Assembly (NCBI GenBank): GCA_019638015.1
Contig: JAHBUP010000001.1
Coordinates: 3,256,424-3,320,423, forward strand
DNA: 64,000 nt
From: Melioribacteraceae bacterium
GTDB lineage: Bacteria > Bacteroidota > Ignavibacteria > Ignavibacteriales > Melioribacteraceae
Direction: 5' to 3'
Part shown: positions 38,745 to 48,399 of the stretch, piece by piece
How the letters are laid out: each line of letters opens with the position of its first letter
How positions within the stretch are numbered: position 1 is the first letter of the stretch
The notes under the pieces: generated by a model
Databases searched by the model: none
What the model was told of the DNA's origin: nothing
The model's input: the letters and a program-made list of their open reading frames with translations, nothing else
Made by a program: the position numbers and the translations under genes

Positions 38745-40827
38745 TTACACTATCGGTACTATTTTCAGTTTCTCTTTTTTTCTTTTCCTCAATTAAATCT
38801 TTAACATGCTCAGGTAGTTCATCAGCCACTGGAGTTTCGGTACCATTTTTCTTAACCGGAGGCAATTCGATACCATGCATTATCTTATCTATTTCCTCGC
38901 TATCCAGAATTTCTCTTTCGAGTAATTCTTTTGATAGTTTATGAAGCATCTCCACATTTTCAGAGAGAATTTTTTCGGCTCTATCCATACATGAAACAAC
39001 AATTTTTTTCACTTCTTCATCAATTTGCTGAGCAATTTGTTCACTGTAATCTTTATGCTTGGTAATTTCTCTGCCTAAAAAGATTTCTTCTTCCTTTGTT
39101 CCATAAGCAAGTGGACCCAATTTTTCACTCATACCCCATTCACAAACCATTTTACGAGCGATACTTGTAGATTTTTCAATATCATTACCTGCACCGGTAG
39201 TAAAACGGTTAAATATTAATTTTTCGGCAGCTCTTCCTCCCATAGCATAGGTTATCATAGCCTCTAAATAATTTTTAGAATATGTATGCTTTTCATCAAC
39301 AGGAAGGTAAGTAGTAACACCCAACGCTCTGCCTCTTGGAATAATTGTAACTTTGTGAACCGGATCAGATTCTGGAATCATTTTTGCAACTAAAACGTGA
39401 CCTATTTCATGATATGCAGTAATTCTTTTTTCATCTTCGGAGATTATTAAACTTTTCCTCTCCATTCCCATCATTACTTTATCTTTGGCTTCCTCAAAAT
39501 CCTCCATCATAACTTTCTTTTTATTCTTACGGGCGGCAAGCAATGCGGCTTCATTGACAAGATTAGCCAATTCTGCACCGGCTAATCCTGGTGTTCCTTT
39601 AGCTAAAACTGAAAGATCAACATCGGTATCGAGAGGAATTTTCCTAGTATGAACTTTCAAAATACCTTCTCTTCCTTTAACATCGGGGCGGTCAACAACT
39701 ACTTGTCTGTCGAATCTGCCTGGGCGTAATAATGCAGGATCGAGAACATCAGGTCTGTTAGTAGCAGCAATAATTATTACACCACTATTTTGTTCAAAGC
39801 CATCCATTTCAACAAGAAGTTGATTTAGAGTCTGTTCTCTCTCATCATGTCCACCACCCAAACCAGCACCACGATGACGCCCAACAGCGTCAATTTCGTC
39901 AATAAAAATAATACATGGTGCGCTTCGTTTCCCCTGCTCAAATAAATCACGTACACGGCTGGCACCTACACCAACAAACATTTCAACGAAATCGGCGCCA
40001 GAAATTGAGAAAAACGGAACGCCAGCTTCACCAGCAACGGCACGGGCCAATAAAGTTTTTCCTGTTCCTGGAGGGCCCAATAGCAATACGCCCCTTGGAA
40101 TTTTACCGCCAAGTTTTTGAAATTTTGAAGGTTCCCGCAAAAATTCTATAATTTCCTGAAGTTCTACTTTTGCTTCATCTGCACCGGCAACATCTTTAAA
40201 TGTTACCTTAATTGATGATTCGGATATTAACTTGGCTTTACTCTTACCAAAATTAAAAATGCCTCGAGTACCACCTGCACCTCCCCCCTGCATTCTTCTA
40301 AAAAAGAAAACCCAAATAACAATCAGAAGTATCCAAGGAATAAAACCAATAAGAATTGTCATCCATTCATTAGATTCTTTTGCGAATGTATATTTTACAT
40401 TTTTTTCATCCCAGATCTTTTTCTGATCGGCCAAATCTTCAGCTACAAGGGTAACAGTAAAATTTTTAAGATTTTCGTAACGACCTTTTATCATCAATTT
40501 TTCATTTTCTTTAAGAACGCCTTCTAATCGGTAATCATTAATATCTGATTTAATAATTTTTGCTTCTGCAATTTTATTAGAATCGAGAAGCGAGGAGTAG
40601 ATATCATAAGTTATCTCAACTGAAGTTGGAGTACCTGTTTTCATTAATTGCATAATAATAACGGCGGCAATAATAACAGCGCCCCAGCTAAAAACAGTCT
40701 TAATTATTTTACTCCAATCGAAATCTCCATCTTGTTTCGGACCATCCCCGAAACCTCTTTTTTTCTTATCTTGATTTGAATTCTTATCATTCTCCGCCAT
40801 AAACCACTTTCCATTAATATTGGACAT
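38734..40827 (-). CDS. ftsH: ATP-dependent zinc metalloprotease FtsH
   Basis: 697-residue membrane protease that extracts and degrades membrane and soluble proteins. Two N-terminal transmembrane segments (about 38-58 and 160-178) flank a periplasmic domain. AAA motifs are [11 protein letters not shown], the arginine finger in RPGRFDRQ, and zinc HEIGH in [13 protein letters not shown] charged tail ([10 protein letters not shown]) follows. ATG at 40827 is used (GGGAG upstream but at a long spacing); ATG at 40800 with GGAAAG nearer is a possible alternative. It lies 15 bases downstream of hpt, so it is probably in the tilS-hpt-ftsH operon. Confidence 0.97.
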   Translation of the reverse strand: MSNINGKWFMAENDKNSNQDKKKRGFGDGPKQDGDFDWSKIIKTVFSWGAVIIAAVIIMQLMKTGTPTSVEITYDIYSSLLDSNKIAEAKIIKSDINDYRLEGVLKENEKLMIKGRYENLKNFTVTLVAEDLADQKKIWDEKNVKYTFAKESNEWMTILIGFIPWILLIVIWVFFFRRMQGGGAGGTRGIFNFGKSKAKLISESSIKVTFKDVAGADEAKVELQEIIEFLREPSKFQKLGGKIPRGVLLLGPPGTGKTLLARAVAGEAGVPFFSISGADFVEMFVGVGASRVRDLFEQGKRSAPCIIFIDEIDAVGRHRGAGLGGGHDEREQTLNQLLVEMDGFEQNSGVIIIAATNRPDVLDPALLRPGRFDRQVVVDRPDVKGREGILKVHTRKIPLDTDVDLSVLAKGTPGLAGAELANLVNEAALLAARKNKKKVMMEDFEEAKDKVMMGMERKSLIISEDEKRITAYHEIGHVLVAKMIPESDPVHKVTIIPRGRALGVTTYLPVDEKHTYSKNYLEAMITYAMGGRAAEKLIFNRFTTGAGNDIEKSTSIARKMVCEWGMSEKLGPLAYGTKEEEIFLGREITKHKDYSEQIAQQIDEEVKKIVVSCMDRAEKILSENVEMLHKLSKELLEREILDSEEIDKIMHGIELPPVKKNGTETPVADELPEHVKDLIEEKKKRETENSTDSVNDN

Positions 40828-40842
40828 TTTTTTATAACTCCC

Positions 40843-41391
40843 TTAATCGCTTAAAACATAAATGGACTTTAAATTACGGTACTTCTGGGCATAATCGAGG
40901 CCGTATCCAATCACAAATTTATTTGGAATTTCGAAGCCAATATAATCAATTTTGAGGTCATATTTCAGCTTCTCAGGCTTGAACAGAAGGGTTACAATTT
41001 TTACGCTGGCCGGGTTATGCTGCTTTAGTAATTTTTCTATATAATTAATTGATAACCCGGTATCAACAATATCTTCAACAATTATAAGATGCCTATCCGA
41101 AATATCCGCATTCAAATCCTTTAGCAGCTTTACATCGCCAGATGAAATCTTTTCGTCACCGTAACTTGAAAGTTTAAAGAAATCCATCTCACAATTTATA
41201 TCCAGATTCTTGACTAAATCGGCCATGAACATAAAAGAGCCATTTAGTACACCAATAATAATTGGAAGTTTAGTTTTATATTCTTCCGAAATTTGTTTGC
41301 TAAGTTCTTTAATTCTGGCCTGGATAGTTTCTTCTGTTAAATATTGCACAAACTTTTCCGTTCCTATAAGTATTTCATTTTGTTTTTCCAT
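40843..41391 (-). CDS. hpt: Hypoxanthine phosphoribosyltransferase
   Basis: 182-residue purine salvage enzyme using PRPP. The PRPP motif LIIVEDIVDTG lies at about residue 98, and the purine-binding KPEKLKYDLKIDYIGFEIPNKFVIGYGLDY block is intact. ATG 41391 is chosen just after the tilS stop; a TTG two codons upstream would overlap that stop. The tilS-hpt-ftsH order is a well-known conserved cluster, seen also in Firmicutes and others. Confidence 0.96.
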   Translation of the reverse strand: MEKQNEILIGTEKFVQYLTEETIQARIKELSKQISEEYKTKLPIIIGVLNGSFMFMADLVKNLDINCEMDFFKLSSYGDEKISSGDVKLLKDLNADISDRHLIIVEDIVDTGLSINYIEKLLKQHNPASVKIVTLLFKPEKLKYDLKIDYIGFEIPNKFVIGYGLDYAQKYRNLKSIYVLSD

Positions 41392-41393
41392 TT

Positions 41394-42752
41394 TCAACCA
41401 ATTCTAAGTTTATAAATTTTTTCTGTTTGATCGGTAATTTTAAACCTGTCATCAATTCTAAAACCAACAACCCAAACAATATTATCGCCATTCAGTAAAA
41501 CCAAAGATTCTTTTTTTTTTGCAGCAGCAATCTTCTGATCAGTTAAAAAATCGGACACCTTTTTTTTATTTTTCATTCCCAAAGGATAGAAGAAATCACC
41601 ATCTCGCCAAGGTCTCACAATAAATTTTTGATTTAGTTTAGATGCATCAACTAATTCTTCGTTTCGACCTCTGGTAACTTTATTTTTATTATTTGCAATT
41701 TCCTCAATTTTCAGCTTAATACTATTAATTTGCGCTTCCATGCCAACAATTACGTCAACAGTATTTTCATCCCTTGAATCAGTTTTTGAAAAAGCAATTC
41801 GATCCTCTTCCCTAAAAGCAATCAACTTACCTGATAATAAAACCCTTTTCCCTTTTTGACTTACAGCAAGCTTTAATAATCTATCAATTTCCGCAGAGGA
41901 TATCTCCACACCAATTTTTTTTATTGCTTCACGTAACAACAATCCGCCAGTAACCTGATCAAAATCTGAAATTAACCGCACCGGAAAATCAAAATTATTT
42001 TTAGAATAAGTTATCTCTTTCCGTATAATAAACGCAGCAACTTGATTTAGAATTCCATTTACATTCAACAAAAAATTGGTGGTACGAAAAACGGCGGCAT
42101 CGAGAGAAGGATTCAAATTATCCTTTAATTTTGGGATAATCTCATTTCTCAAAAAATTACGCTTAAATTCTGAGGAATTATTCGATAAATCACTACAATA
42201 CTCAATTGAGTGCTTTTTTAAGTAAGTAATAATTTCGTTTTTACTTAAACATAAAAAGGGACGAATGATATTTCCCCTTCTGATCGGTATTCCCGAGATA
42301 CCCGCCACACCTGAACCTGAACAAAGGTTTAACAAGACAGTCTCGGTATTATCGCTTTGATTATGCGCAGTTATTATTTTGTTGCATTTATATTTGTGGG
42401 CAAAACTAGTAAGGTACTTATAGCGAAGCTCGCGTGCGGCTTCTTCAATTGATTGTTTATTTAATTTCGCTTCCTCAATAACGTTTAATTTTTTCGAGAA
42501 GAATTTAATGTCCAATGAATCACAAAATATTTTTGAAAATTTTTCATCTAATATGGAATCATTCCCCCTAAGCTGATGATTAAAATGAAGCGCGATTAGT
42601 TGAATATTATATTTTTTTTTGAATTTATTTAAAAAATTGAGGGCGAATACTGAATCGGGTCCGCCGCTAAACGCTACCAGTATTTTATCACCGTCTTGAA
42701 TAAGATCATGTCTTTTGATAAATGAAATTACTGTTTGCTCTGTCTTTTTCAT
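41394..42752 (-). CDS. tilS: tRNA(Ile)-lysidine synthetase
   Basis: 452-residue enzyme that converts C34 of tRNA-Ile(CAU) to lysidine. The PP-loop SGGPDS is at residues 29-34; further family motifs are HFNHQLRGNDS, ITAHNQSDNTETVLLNL and RRGNIIRPFL. The C-terminal ~75 residues are the TilS C-terminal domain (VRPWRDGDFFYPLGMKNKKKVSDFL). It heads the tilS-hpt-ftsH group. Its presence matters for interpreting the CAT-anticodon tRNA at 52258, which looks like tRNA-Met rather than its substrate. Confidence 0.96.
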   Translation of the reverse strand: MKKTEQTVISFIKRHDLIQDGDKILVAFSGGPDSVFALNFLNKFKKKYNIQLIALHFNHQLRGNDSILDEKFSKIFCDSLDIKFFSKKLNVIEEAKLNKQSIEEAARELRYKYLTSFAHKYKCNKIITAHNQSDNTETVLLNLCSGSGVAGISGIPIRRGNIIRPFLCLSKNEIITYLKKHSIEYCSDLSNNSSEFKRNFLRNEIIPKLKDNLNPSLDAAVFRTTNFLLNVNGILNQVAAFIIRKEITYSKNNFDFPVRLISDFDQVTGGLLLREAIKKIGVEISSAEIDRLLKLAVSQKGKRVLLSGKLIAFREEDRIAFSKTDSRDENTVDVIVGMEAQINSIKLKIEEIANNKNKVTRGRNEELVDASKLNQKFIVRPWRDGDFFYPLGMKNKKKVSDFLTDQKIAAAKKKESLVLLNGDNIVWVVGFRIDDRFKITDQTEKIYKLRIG

Positions 42753-42784
42753 TTTATAAAATGATCTGGGATTATATCCTTGGC

Positions 42785-43255
42785 TTATTCAATAGAAAGC
42801 ACTTCAAATTTGATAATTCCGGCAGGTACTTTGGCTTGTACTATTTGTCCCACTTTTACTCCCAATAAAGATTGACCAACAGGAGATGAAATAGCAATTT
42901 TGCCCTTTTCGAGGTCAGCTTCTTCAGGGGAAACTAGTGTGTATTTAAAAACCTTATTATTATTTAAATTCTTTACCGAAAGAGTGGATAGAATTTGTGT
43001 ATGATCCTTCGGGAGGTTTGAAGTATCAACAATTTGAGCTTTTGAAAGTAGTTCTTCCAGTTTACTAATTTTTAATTCCAATAAGCCTTGTTCCTCTTTC
43101 GCCGCATCATATTCAGCATTTTCTGAAAGATCACCGTGAGATCTAGCTTCCGAGATTCTATCAGCCATCGACTTCCGCCCATTCGTCTTCAGATCAGTTA
43201 ATTCCTTCTCTAATTCACGAATTCTTTCTTTGGTTAGATATACAAAATTTGACAC
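42785..43255 (-). CDS. greA: Transcription elongation factor GreA
   Basis: 156 residues: N-terminal coiled-coil with the acidic tip GDLSENAEYDAAKEEQ that enters the polymerase channel, and a C-terminal FKBP-like domain (ISSPVGQSLLGVKVGQIVQAKVPAGIIKFEVLSIE). It stimulates cleavage of backtracked transcripts. The start is GTG at 43255 with AAAAGGAG eight bases before it. Two intrinsic terminators lie just upstream with no room for a promoter between them and the gene, so expression may depend on read-through. Confidence 0.96.
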   Translation of the reverse strand: MSNFVYLTKERIRELEKELTDLKTNGRKSMADRISEARSHGDLSENAEYDAAKEEQGLLELKISKLEELLSKAQIVDTSNLPKDHTQILSTLSVKNLNNNKVFKYTLVSPEEADLEKGKIAISSPVGQSLLGVKVGQIVQAKVPAGIIKFEVLSIE

Positions 43256-43277
43256 GGTTTAACTCCTTTTAGTTATT

Positions 43278-43303
43278 AAAAAAAGCGAAGTGTTTTTCGC
43301 TTT
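43278..43303 (-). terminator. Intrinsic terminator directly ahead of greA (second of two)
   Basis: Minus-strand hairpin with perfect 8-base arms AAAGCGAA / TTCGCTTT, 6-base loop, then four further T (seven in total with those of the stem). It ends about 22 bases before the greA start codon, overlapping the zone where a leader would run. Terminator or attenuator. Confidence 0.85.
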
Positions 43304-43316
43304 AATTTTAAACAAT

Positions 43317-43347
43317 AAAAAAAATTGCCGCTCTTTTATTAGCGGCA
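43317..43347 (-). terminator. Intrinsic terminator downstream of the AddB-like gene (first of two)
   Basis: Minus-strand 7-base perfect stem TGCCGCT / AGCGGCA with an 8-base loop, followed by A and eight T. It ends the long nuclease gene (stop at 43406). Only about 14 bases separate it from the second hairpin. Confidence 0.88.
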
Positions 43348-43405
43348 GCCCAAACTTATAAAAATTCACTTTGTTTTTCAATATAATTGCTTCCCATTCC
43401 AATAT

Positions 43406-46400
43406 CTAATTCCTCGTCGTATTCACTTCATCAACCCTGCAAATTTTTCGAAAATTGCAGTATCGGCATACCAGTTCTTCTCTGTTTTCATGCATCGACA
43501 ATGGAAATACACCTTCTGAAATTAAATTAACATAATCGGCAATGTAGTTTTTACTAATTTCAATAATCTGAGAAACTGTGACAGATTCTCTTTCCCCTTT
43601 TTCTTTTAATGAAACAACAATTGGTTTAAAGCTATCCTCAGAATATTTTAGAGAATAAATAATCATATCACCAGGTGAATAATCTAAATTTAATTTTTCC
43701 TTCAAAAGTTGCTGAGCAGCAAGCATATATATAGGCAATTGCAGCGAAATTCCATTCTTCAATTCAACCGCTTTTGGTTTTGTCCCGCTTAATTTGTAGT
43801 CAATAATGTTAAATGTCTTTAACTTATGATTGATATCTATCCTATCAATTTTGCCACGTAGCTTTACCCCATTTACATCAACCGCTGAATTATTTATTAG
43901 AGATTTGTCTGAATTATCACTTTTTAACTTACCGAAGCTCACCTCAAAAAATGAGGGCACAAAAGTGGGATCTTGCTCTCTTTCCTTTTCAACAAACTTA
44001 TATAAAATAGAATCTTCAGGATTTCCATTTAATCCCATTAATTTTTCCTTTTCAAAAAAAGATAGGGTCGATTTAAAATTAATCTTATCAAATTCCTCTT
44101 CTGCAACCGAAAAAATAATTTTTAGGGCTTTACTAAAAATGGGTTGGGTACACCCTGCTATTAAAATCTCCTTCTCCCTAATTTTTTCATAAAATCGAAA
44201 TAATATTTCATGAAGAAGTCTTCCCATTTCAATCGCTTCAATATCTTCACTTGGTTCCTCGAGTTCCTCAATATTCAAAACCCTCTCTATGTAAAACTTA
44301 AATGGGCATTTAGCGTAAGTCTCTAATTGAGTAACAGAAAATTGTTTCTCCTTAAATGATCTAAGAAGTTCATTTACTTCTGTATCTAATTCTTGATTAT
44401 CCTGTTTTAGAAAGCCATTGTATGTTGAGGAAGTTCTGATCTCCCCGACTCTCATTTTATCTATTAATATCGAGCGTTCAATTTCCGGCTTGTTTGAGAT
44501 TTCAAAATTGAACTGTTCTCTTTTTTCAAAATTACTACCAATAAATATTTGATAATCCTCTTCATCAAACAAAATATCTGTGGTTGGTTTAACAGAATCA
44601 ATTTCAAATATTAAATCGAGTTCATTTAGGAATGAAGATTTAACTGTCTCCCTTCCCTCCCATGTCTTGGGATATGAAATATAAATTTTCTTTTTAAACG
44701 ACATAAATGCGCTGAAAAATTTATATCGATCTTCGCATTGATGCATCTCGGCACTTTTCTTAAATGATTCAGTTTTAAATATCTCGGGGGAATACTTGGT
44801 TGGCAATTGACCGTCAATTAACCCGGGAACAAACAAATACTCATATTCAAATCCCTTTATTTCATCAAATGAAGTTACCTGCACTCCATAATTTGATTTT
44901 TCCTTAACATTATATCGTGCCCAACTGCATATTGTGCGTAATTGTTCCAGCATAAAACTGAATGAATGTTTCTTTTTTTCCCCCTCTTGAATTTCCAACA
45001 AACTAAAAACTTCAGAAATCGTTTCTAAAAATTTTCCAATCGATCTGATATTTTTTTCCTGATTAAAAGGTGATTTTAATAGTGCAATTGGGATTTTTAA
45101 CTTTACTATCAGTTCTTCTAATAATTTATAAAATTCATCGTAGGTATTAGGTTTTTTAAAAGGTTCAACTACATTGTTAATTTTCTCAATATCTATAATT
45201 GCTTTTTCTAGCTTATCAATTTCGGGGGAATCCTCATTAGAATTACTAAAGCGAAGTGAGCTAATTTCATTTTGAATTGAGTTCACCCAGTTTTGATATC
45301 CTGTAACAATTTTTAGCTGTTCCGAAACTCTTAAAAGATTATGAGAATCGATATTCATTGTTTCCCAAAATCCACTTCCGAGCGATCTGAATACATTTTT
45401 GTAGTAAAAATCATTCTCTAGAATTTCGAGCGTACTAACAATTGCAGTTATTGGCACTGTGTTGGCGAGAAGAATTCTGTCAGTTAGATTAAAGGGAATT
45501 TTGTACTTATGAAAAATATCCCTAATAATGGGTGCATAATTTTGAATTAAATTAAATACTACGCAGATATTTGAAGGCTCAACACTCTCATAAACTATCA
45601 GCTGTTTTATTTCTTGAGCTATAAGTTCTATTTCCGTTTCTTCATCGGTGGCTTCAATTATATTTATAGTATTGGTTTTTCTCTTCCTCTTTAGTTTATT
45701 CATGTAAAAATTATTAACGAGATATTCGCGGAATGAATCTTGATTTTTTGCTGCAACTTCCCCCAAAAAGAAACCATTATTATCAAACTTCTCAATTACA
45801 TTTTCTAAGTGTCCGAATAATTTTTTGTTTGATTTATTATAATCAATATTGATATAAAGCTCTAAAGAATCTATTTTTTTTAATATTGATAATAATTCAA
45901 TTTCGGGGGAATTAAATGTTTGAAAGCCTTCGATAAGCACAGTTTTGACTTGTTCAAAAACAGTTTCAAATCCTGCTCTAATCTTATCATCATCAAGATT
46001 TAATAATTCGTTGTATACATCACCAACCTCAAACGAGTTTAGCTGTCGGCATTTACCGGTATACTCTTCATATAATGAAATAATATCGAGCGATTTTAGC
46101 TTTGCCGAACCAGCTAATTTATGACAATCTTCTTTGAGATAATTTGGACTAATGCCATGATACTTATATTCAGTAAATAAATTTTTAATTCTTTCAAGAG
46201 TACCATAAGGCAGTTCATTATGAAACTTCGAGAAGTAATTCAACTTCACAGAGTCGGCACACTGTTTAATCAGTATTGTAGATGCCGCTTCGCTCATTTC
46301 TGTAAATACTTTCGATTGTGCTAATAATTTAGAAGAAAGTGTGGCAAGAGTCTCAATGTTTATTTTAGAGCTCGCAAAATTTGGAAGTTTTTCGATTAAA

Positions 46401-46534
46401 TCTTTTTTAAGAGATCTAGCTTTCCGATTGGTTGGAACAATCAACAAAATATTATCCAAACTATTTAGCTTTACCGCATTTTCCAGTAATAGTTTTGGAT
46501 TTGGGTTTTTCGAAAAGTTACTGCTTATTATCAT
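43406..46534 (-). CDS. AddB-like PD-(D/E)XK nuclease with helicase-like domain
   Basis: 1042-residue protein of the AddB/RecB-nuclease group that repairs double-strand breaks. The N-terminal part (LIVPTNRKARSLKKDLI) is a degenerate helicase-like domain; the Walker A of active helicases is not obvious. The C-terminal third has PD-(D/E)XK features, GKIDRID and IIDYKLSGTKP followed by QLPIYMLAA, and the four iron-sulfur cysteines of AddB: one in YAKCPFKFYIERVL and three in CRYCNFRKICR. No addA-like partner is adjacent. Its ATG lies inside the end of the CYTH gene, so they are coupled. Confidence 0.87.
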   Translation of the reverse strand: MIISSNFSKNPNPKLLLENAVKLNSLDNILLIVPTNRKARSLKKDLIEKLPNFASSKINIETLATLSSKLLAQSKVFTEMSEAASTILIKQCADSVKLNYFSKFHNELPYGTLERIKNLFTEYKYHGISPNYLKEDCHKLAGSAKLKSLDIISLYEEYTGKCRQLNSFEVGDVYNELLNLDDDKIRAGFETVFEQVKTVLIEGFQTFNSPEIELLSILKKIDSLELYINIDYNKSNKKLFGHLENVIEKFDNNGFFLGEVAAKNQDSFREYLVNNFYMNKLKRKRKTNTINIIEATDEETEIELIAQEIKQLIVYESVEPSNICVVFNLIQNYAPIIRDIFHKYKIPFNLTDRILLANTVPITAIVSTLEILENDFYYKNVFRSLGSGFWETMNIDSHNLLRVSEQLKIVTGYQNWVNSIQNEISSLRFSNSNEDSPEIDKLEKAIIDIEKINNVVEPFKKPNTYDEFYKLLEELIVKLKIPIALLKSPFNQEKNIRSIGKFLETISEVFSLLEIQEGEKKKHSFSFMLEQLRTICSWARYNVKEKSNYGVQVTSFDEIKGFEYEYLFVPGLIDGQLPTKYSPEIFKTESFKKSAEMHQCEDRYKFFSAFMSFKKKIYISYPKTWEGRETVKSSFLNELDLIFEIDSVKPTTDILFDEEDYQIFIGSNFEKREQFNFEISNKPEIERSILIDKMRVGEIRTSSTYNGFLKQDNQELDTEVNELLRSFKEKQFSVTQLETYAKCPFKFYIERVLNIEELEEPSEDIEAIEMGRLLHEILFRFYEKIREKEILIAGCTQPIFSKALKIIFSVAEEEFDKINFKSTLSFFEKEKLMGLNGNPEDSILYKFVEKEREQDPTFVPSFFEVSFGKLKSDNSDKSLINNSAVDVNGVKLRGKIDRIDINHKLKTFNIIDYKLSGTKPKAVELKNGISLQLPIYMLAAQQLLKEKLNLDYSPGDMIIYSLKYSEDSFKPIVVSLKEKGERESVTVSQIIEISKNYIADYVNLISEGVFPLSMHENREELVCRYCNFRKICRVDEVNTTRN

Positions 46535-47030
46535 TTTTCTTTAATAATAAATCTCTGTACGAAGCTCTTATTTGTTTTGTTGTATCGAGATTTAAAACCT
46601 TAATAACATGATTAAATTGTCTTATTGCAGTACGTTTATTTTTTGTAAGCAGGGTTTCTAATTCTAAAAATTGCCCTAGTTTTTTCACTTTATCCAGATG
46701 GATTCTGGTATTCTTATAAACATATAAAATCCTTCTCTTTTCAACCAATATTTCAAAATTCAAGAATGTCTTTAGATAGTCCTGTGGAGCTTTACCTGTA
46801 ATAGTCAAAATTTTATAGTCACTCCATCGGGTTCCCTTCTCGTCTCGATTGTATTTTATAAGTTCATAGCTTTCATTATTCTTGCGGAGTTTTAGCAATC
46901 CCTTCTTAATCTTAAAATAAAAATCTTTTTGATTGAGTACTCCCTTACTTTGGGCCCCTAACAAACTCAACTTATTTTCAATAGTGTTAATTGATTTTAT
47001 AGGAAGTTTAATTTCTAAATTTACCGGCAT
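46518..47030 (-). CDS. CYTH-domain protein
   Basis: 170 residues with the CYTH (CyaB/thiamine-triphosphatase) fold: EIKLPI at the start (in place of the usual ExExK), then DFYFKIKKGLLKLRK, ELIKYNRD, RRILYVYKNTRIHLDKV and LELETLL, the basic and acidic strand residues that bind triphosphate and metal. Such proteins can be class IV cyclases or tripolyphosphatases; only enzymology would tell which. ATG 47030 with AAGG upstream is preferred over the TTG two codons before. Confidence 0.85.
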   Translation of the reverse strand: MPVNLEIKLPIKSINTIENKLSLLGAQSKGVLNQKDFYFKIKKGLLKLRKNNESYELIKYNRDEKGTRWSDYKILTITGKAPQDYLKTFLNFEILVEKRRILYVYKNTRIHLDKVKKLGQFLELETLLTKNKRTAIRQFNHVIKVLNLDTTKQIRASYRDLLLKKNDNKQ

Positions 47031-47132
47031 ATGCAACCTTTGATGTAAAATTCTTGTTTAAGATACAAATTTTATCCAGTTGATTTTAAAATAATAATAA
47101 ATATCTTTGAGAAGCTATAAGCCGAGGTAAAT

Positions 47133-47771
47133 ATGAAAAAAATAATTTTGTTAATGATGTTCACTACCCTCTGTATTTCAGCACAGGGAATTGGACAATT
47201 AGCTCCGGAGAAACAACCGGAAATATTTCCCCAAAATAGTTGGGGTGTTGATGTAATGTTTGGAGAGGGAGGATTCGGTCTCGGCACATTTTTAAGACAT
47301 TCATTCACCAATAATCTATCCGGTTTTGTTGATTTATCTTTGTCTGAAACCAAAGATGAACGAGAGATAGAATACATCGACTATTTCGGGAATACCTTTT
47401 CTCCAAACAAAATAAATAGATCATATCTCCTGCCAATAAATTTTGGAGCTCAGTATAGAATACTTTCAGAAACATTAACCGATAATTTGCGCCCATACAT
47501 AACTGCGGGTGTTGGTCCAACGCTTGTAATTTATGCTCCCTATCTTGAAGATGTTTTTAGCGATTTAGCATACGCTAAAATTAAATATGCGGCAGGTGGT
47601 TATATTGGTTTTGGAGCAAATTTTGGGATAAGTAAATCAAATCTTGTTGGAATAAATGTCCGCTATTATCACACCTATATTTTTGGCGATGGTATCGAAA
47701 ACTTGAAAGATGTTGTGCGAAATAACTTTGGTCATTTCTATATATCACTCAATCTCGGCGTAATGTACTAA
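47133..47771 (+). CDS. Outer-membrane beta-barrel protein
   Basis: 212 residues: signal peptide (ILLMMFTTLCISAQ), then alternating beta-strands with aromatic girdles (GVDVMFGEGGFGLGTFL, PYITAGVGPTLVIY, KYAAGGYIGFGANFGIS, HFYISLNLGVMY). This is the OmpW/OprD-like small-barrel type common in Bacteroidota. A GAGG SD precedes the ATG. No specific family recognised; it probably is a porin-like or structural barrel. It stands alone and converges with the thioredoxin-fold gene. Confidence 0.78.
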   Translation: MKKIILLMMFTTLCISAQGIGQLAPEKQPEIFPQNSWGVDVMFGEGGFGLGTFLRHSFTNNLSGFVDLSLSETKDEREIEYIDYFGNTFSPNKINRSYLLPINFGAQYRILSETLTDNLRPYITAGVGPTLVIYAPYLEDVFSDLAYAKIKYAAGGYIGFGANFGISKSNLVGINVRYYHTYIFGDGIENLKDVVRNNFGHFYISLNLGVMY

Positions 47772-47783
47772 TTCCCGGTTTTA

Positions 47784-48320
47784 CTATTTCCACTTTATTG
47801 TGCAGCCTATAGTGAAAGTCTCCGGGATAGATATTTCTTTACCGGAGAGCAATTCATTAATTGCATTTCTTAAATAATTCGAATTAACTCTCGATTCGTC
47901 TTGCCAATTATCATCTATCTTACCATGAAAAACTAATTCTCTTTTTTCATTAAAAAGAAAAACTTCCGGCGTGTGTGTGGCGCCGAATAACTTTGCAACT
48001 TCCTGTGTTTCATCCCGCAAGTAATGGAAATTAAATCCTTTTTCTTCGGCTCTTAATTTCATGTTGGTAAATGAATCTTCAGGGTAATTATTTTCATCAT
48101 TAGAATTGATGGCAATAACAACTAAATTATCTTTGTAATCTGATGTAATTTTCTTAATTCTCTCTTCATACGCTTGAACATATGGACAATGATTACAGCT
48201 AAAAATCACGAGCATAAGTTTCGTTCCTTCAGCTTCTTTGACATTTACCTTTTTTCCATTCACAGAAAGTAGTTCAAATATGGGCATTGAAGATCCAAGT
48301 TTTAATTTTTCTGTTGCCAT
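47784..48320 (-). CDS. Thioredoxin-fold (AhpC/TSA-type) redoxin
   Basis: 178-residue peroxiredoxin-like protein with the unusual active-site motif CNHCPY at about residue 42, the CxxC of a distinct redoxin subgroup often annotated as thioredoxin-family. GKIDDNWQDESRV, FGATHTPEVFLFNEKRELVFHG are other family marks (cis-Pro in THTPE). Cytosolic, without signal peptide. Probably a thiol-disulfide or peroxide-reducing enzyme. Single gene, divergent from the M14 peptidase. Confidence 0.88.
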   Translation of the reverse strand: MATEKLKLGSSMPIFELLSVNGKKVNVKEAEGTKLMLVIFSCNHCPYVQAYEERIKKITSDYKDNLVVIAINSNDENNYPEDSFTNMKLRAEEKGFNFHYLRDETQEVAKLFGATHTPEVFLFNEKRELVFHGKIDDNWQDESRVNSNYLRNAINELLSGKEISIPETFTIGCTIKWK

Positions 48321-48399
48321 TCTATTATTCCTTCAAATTATTTTAACTAACTCAAATTTATTATTTTAAGATAGAAATTGTAACATTTAATCGGGATAA

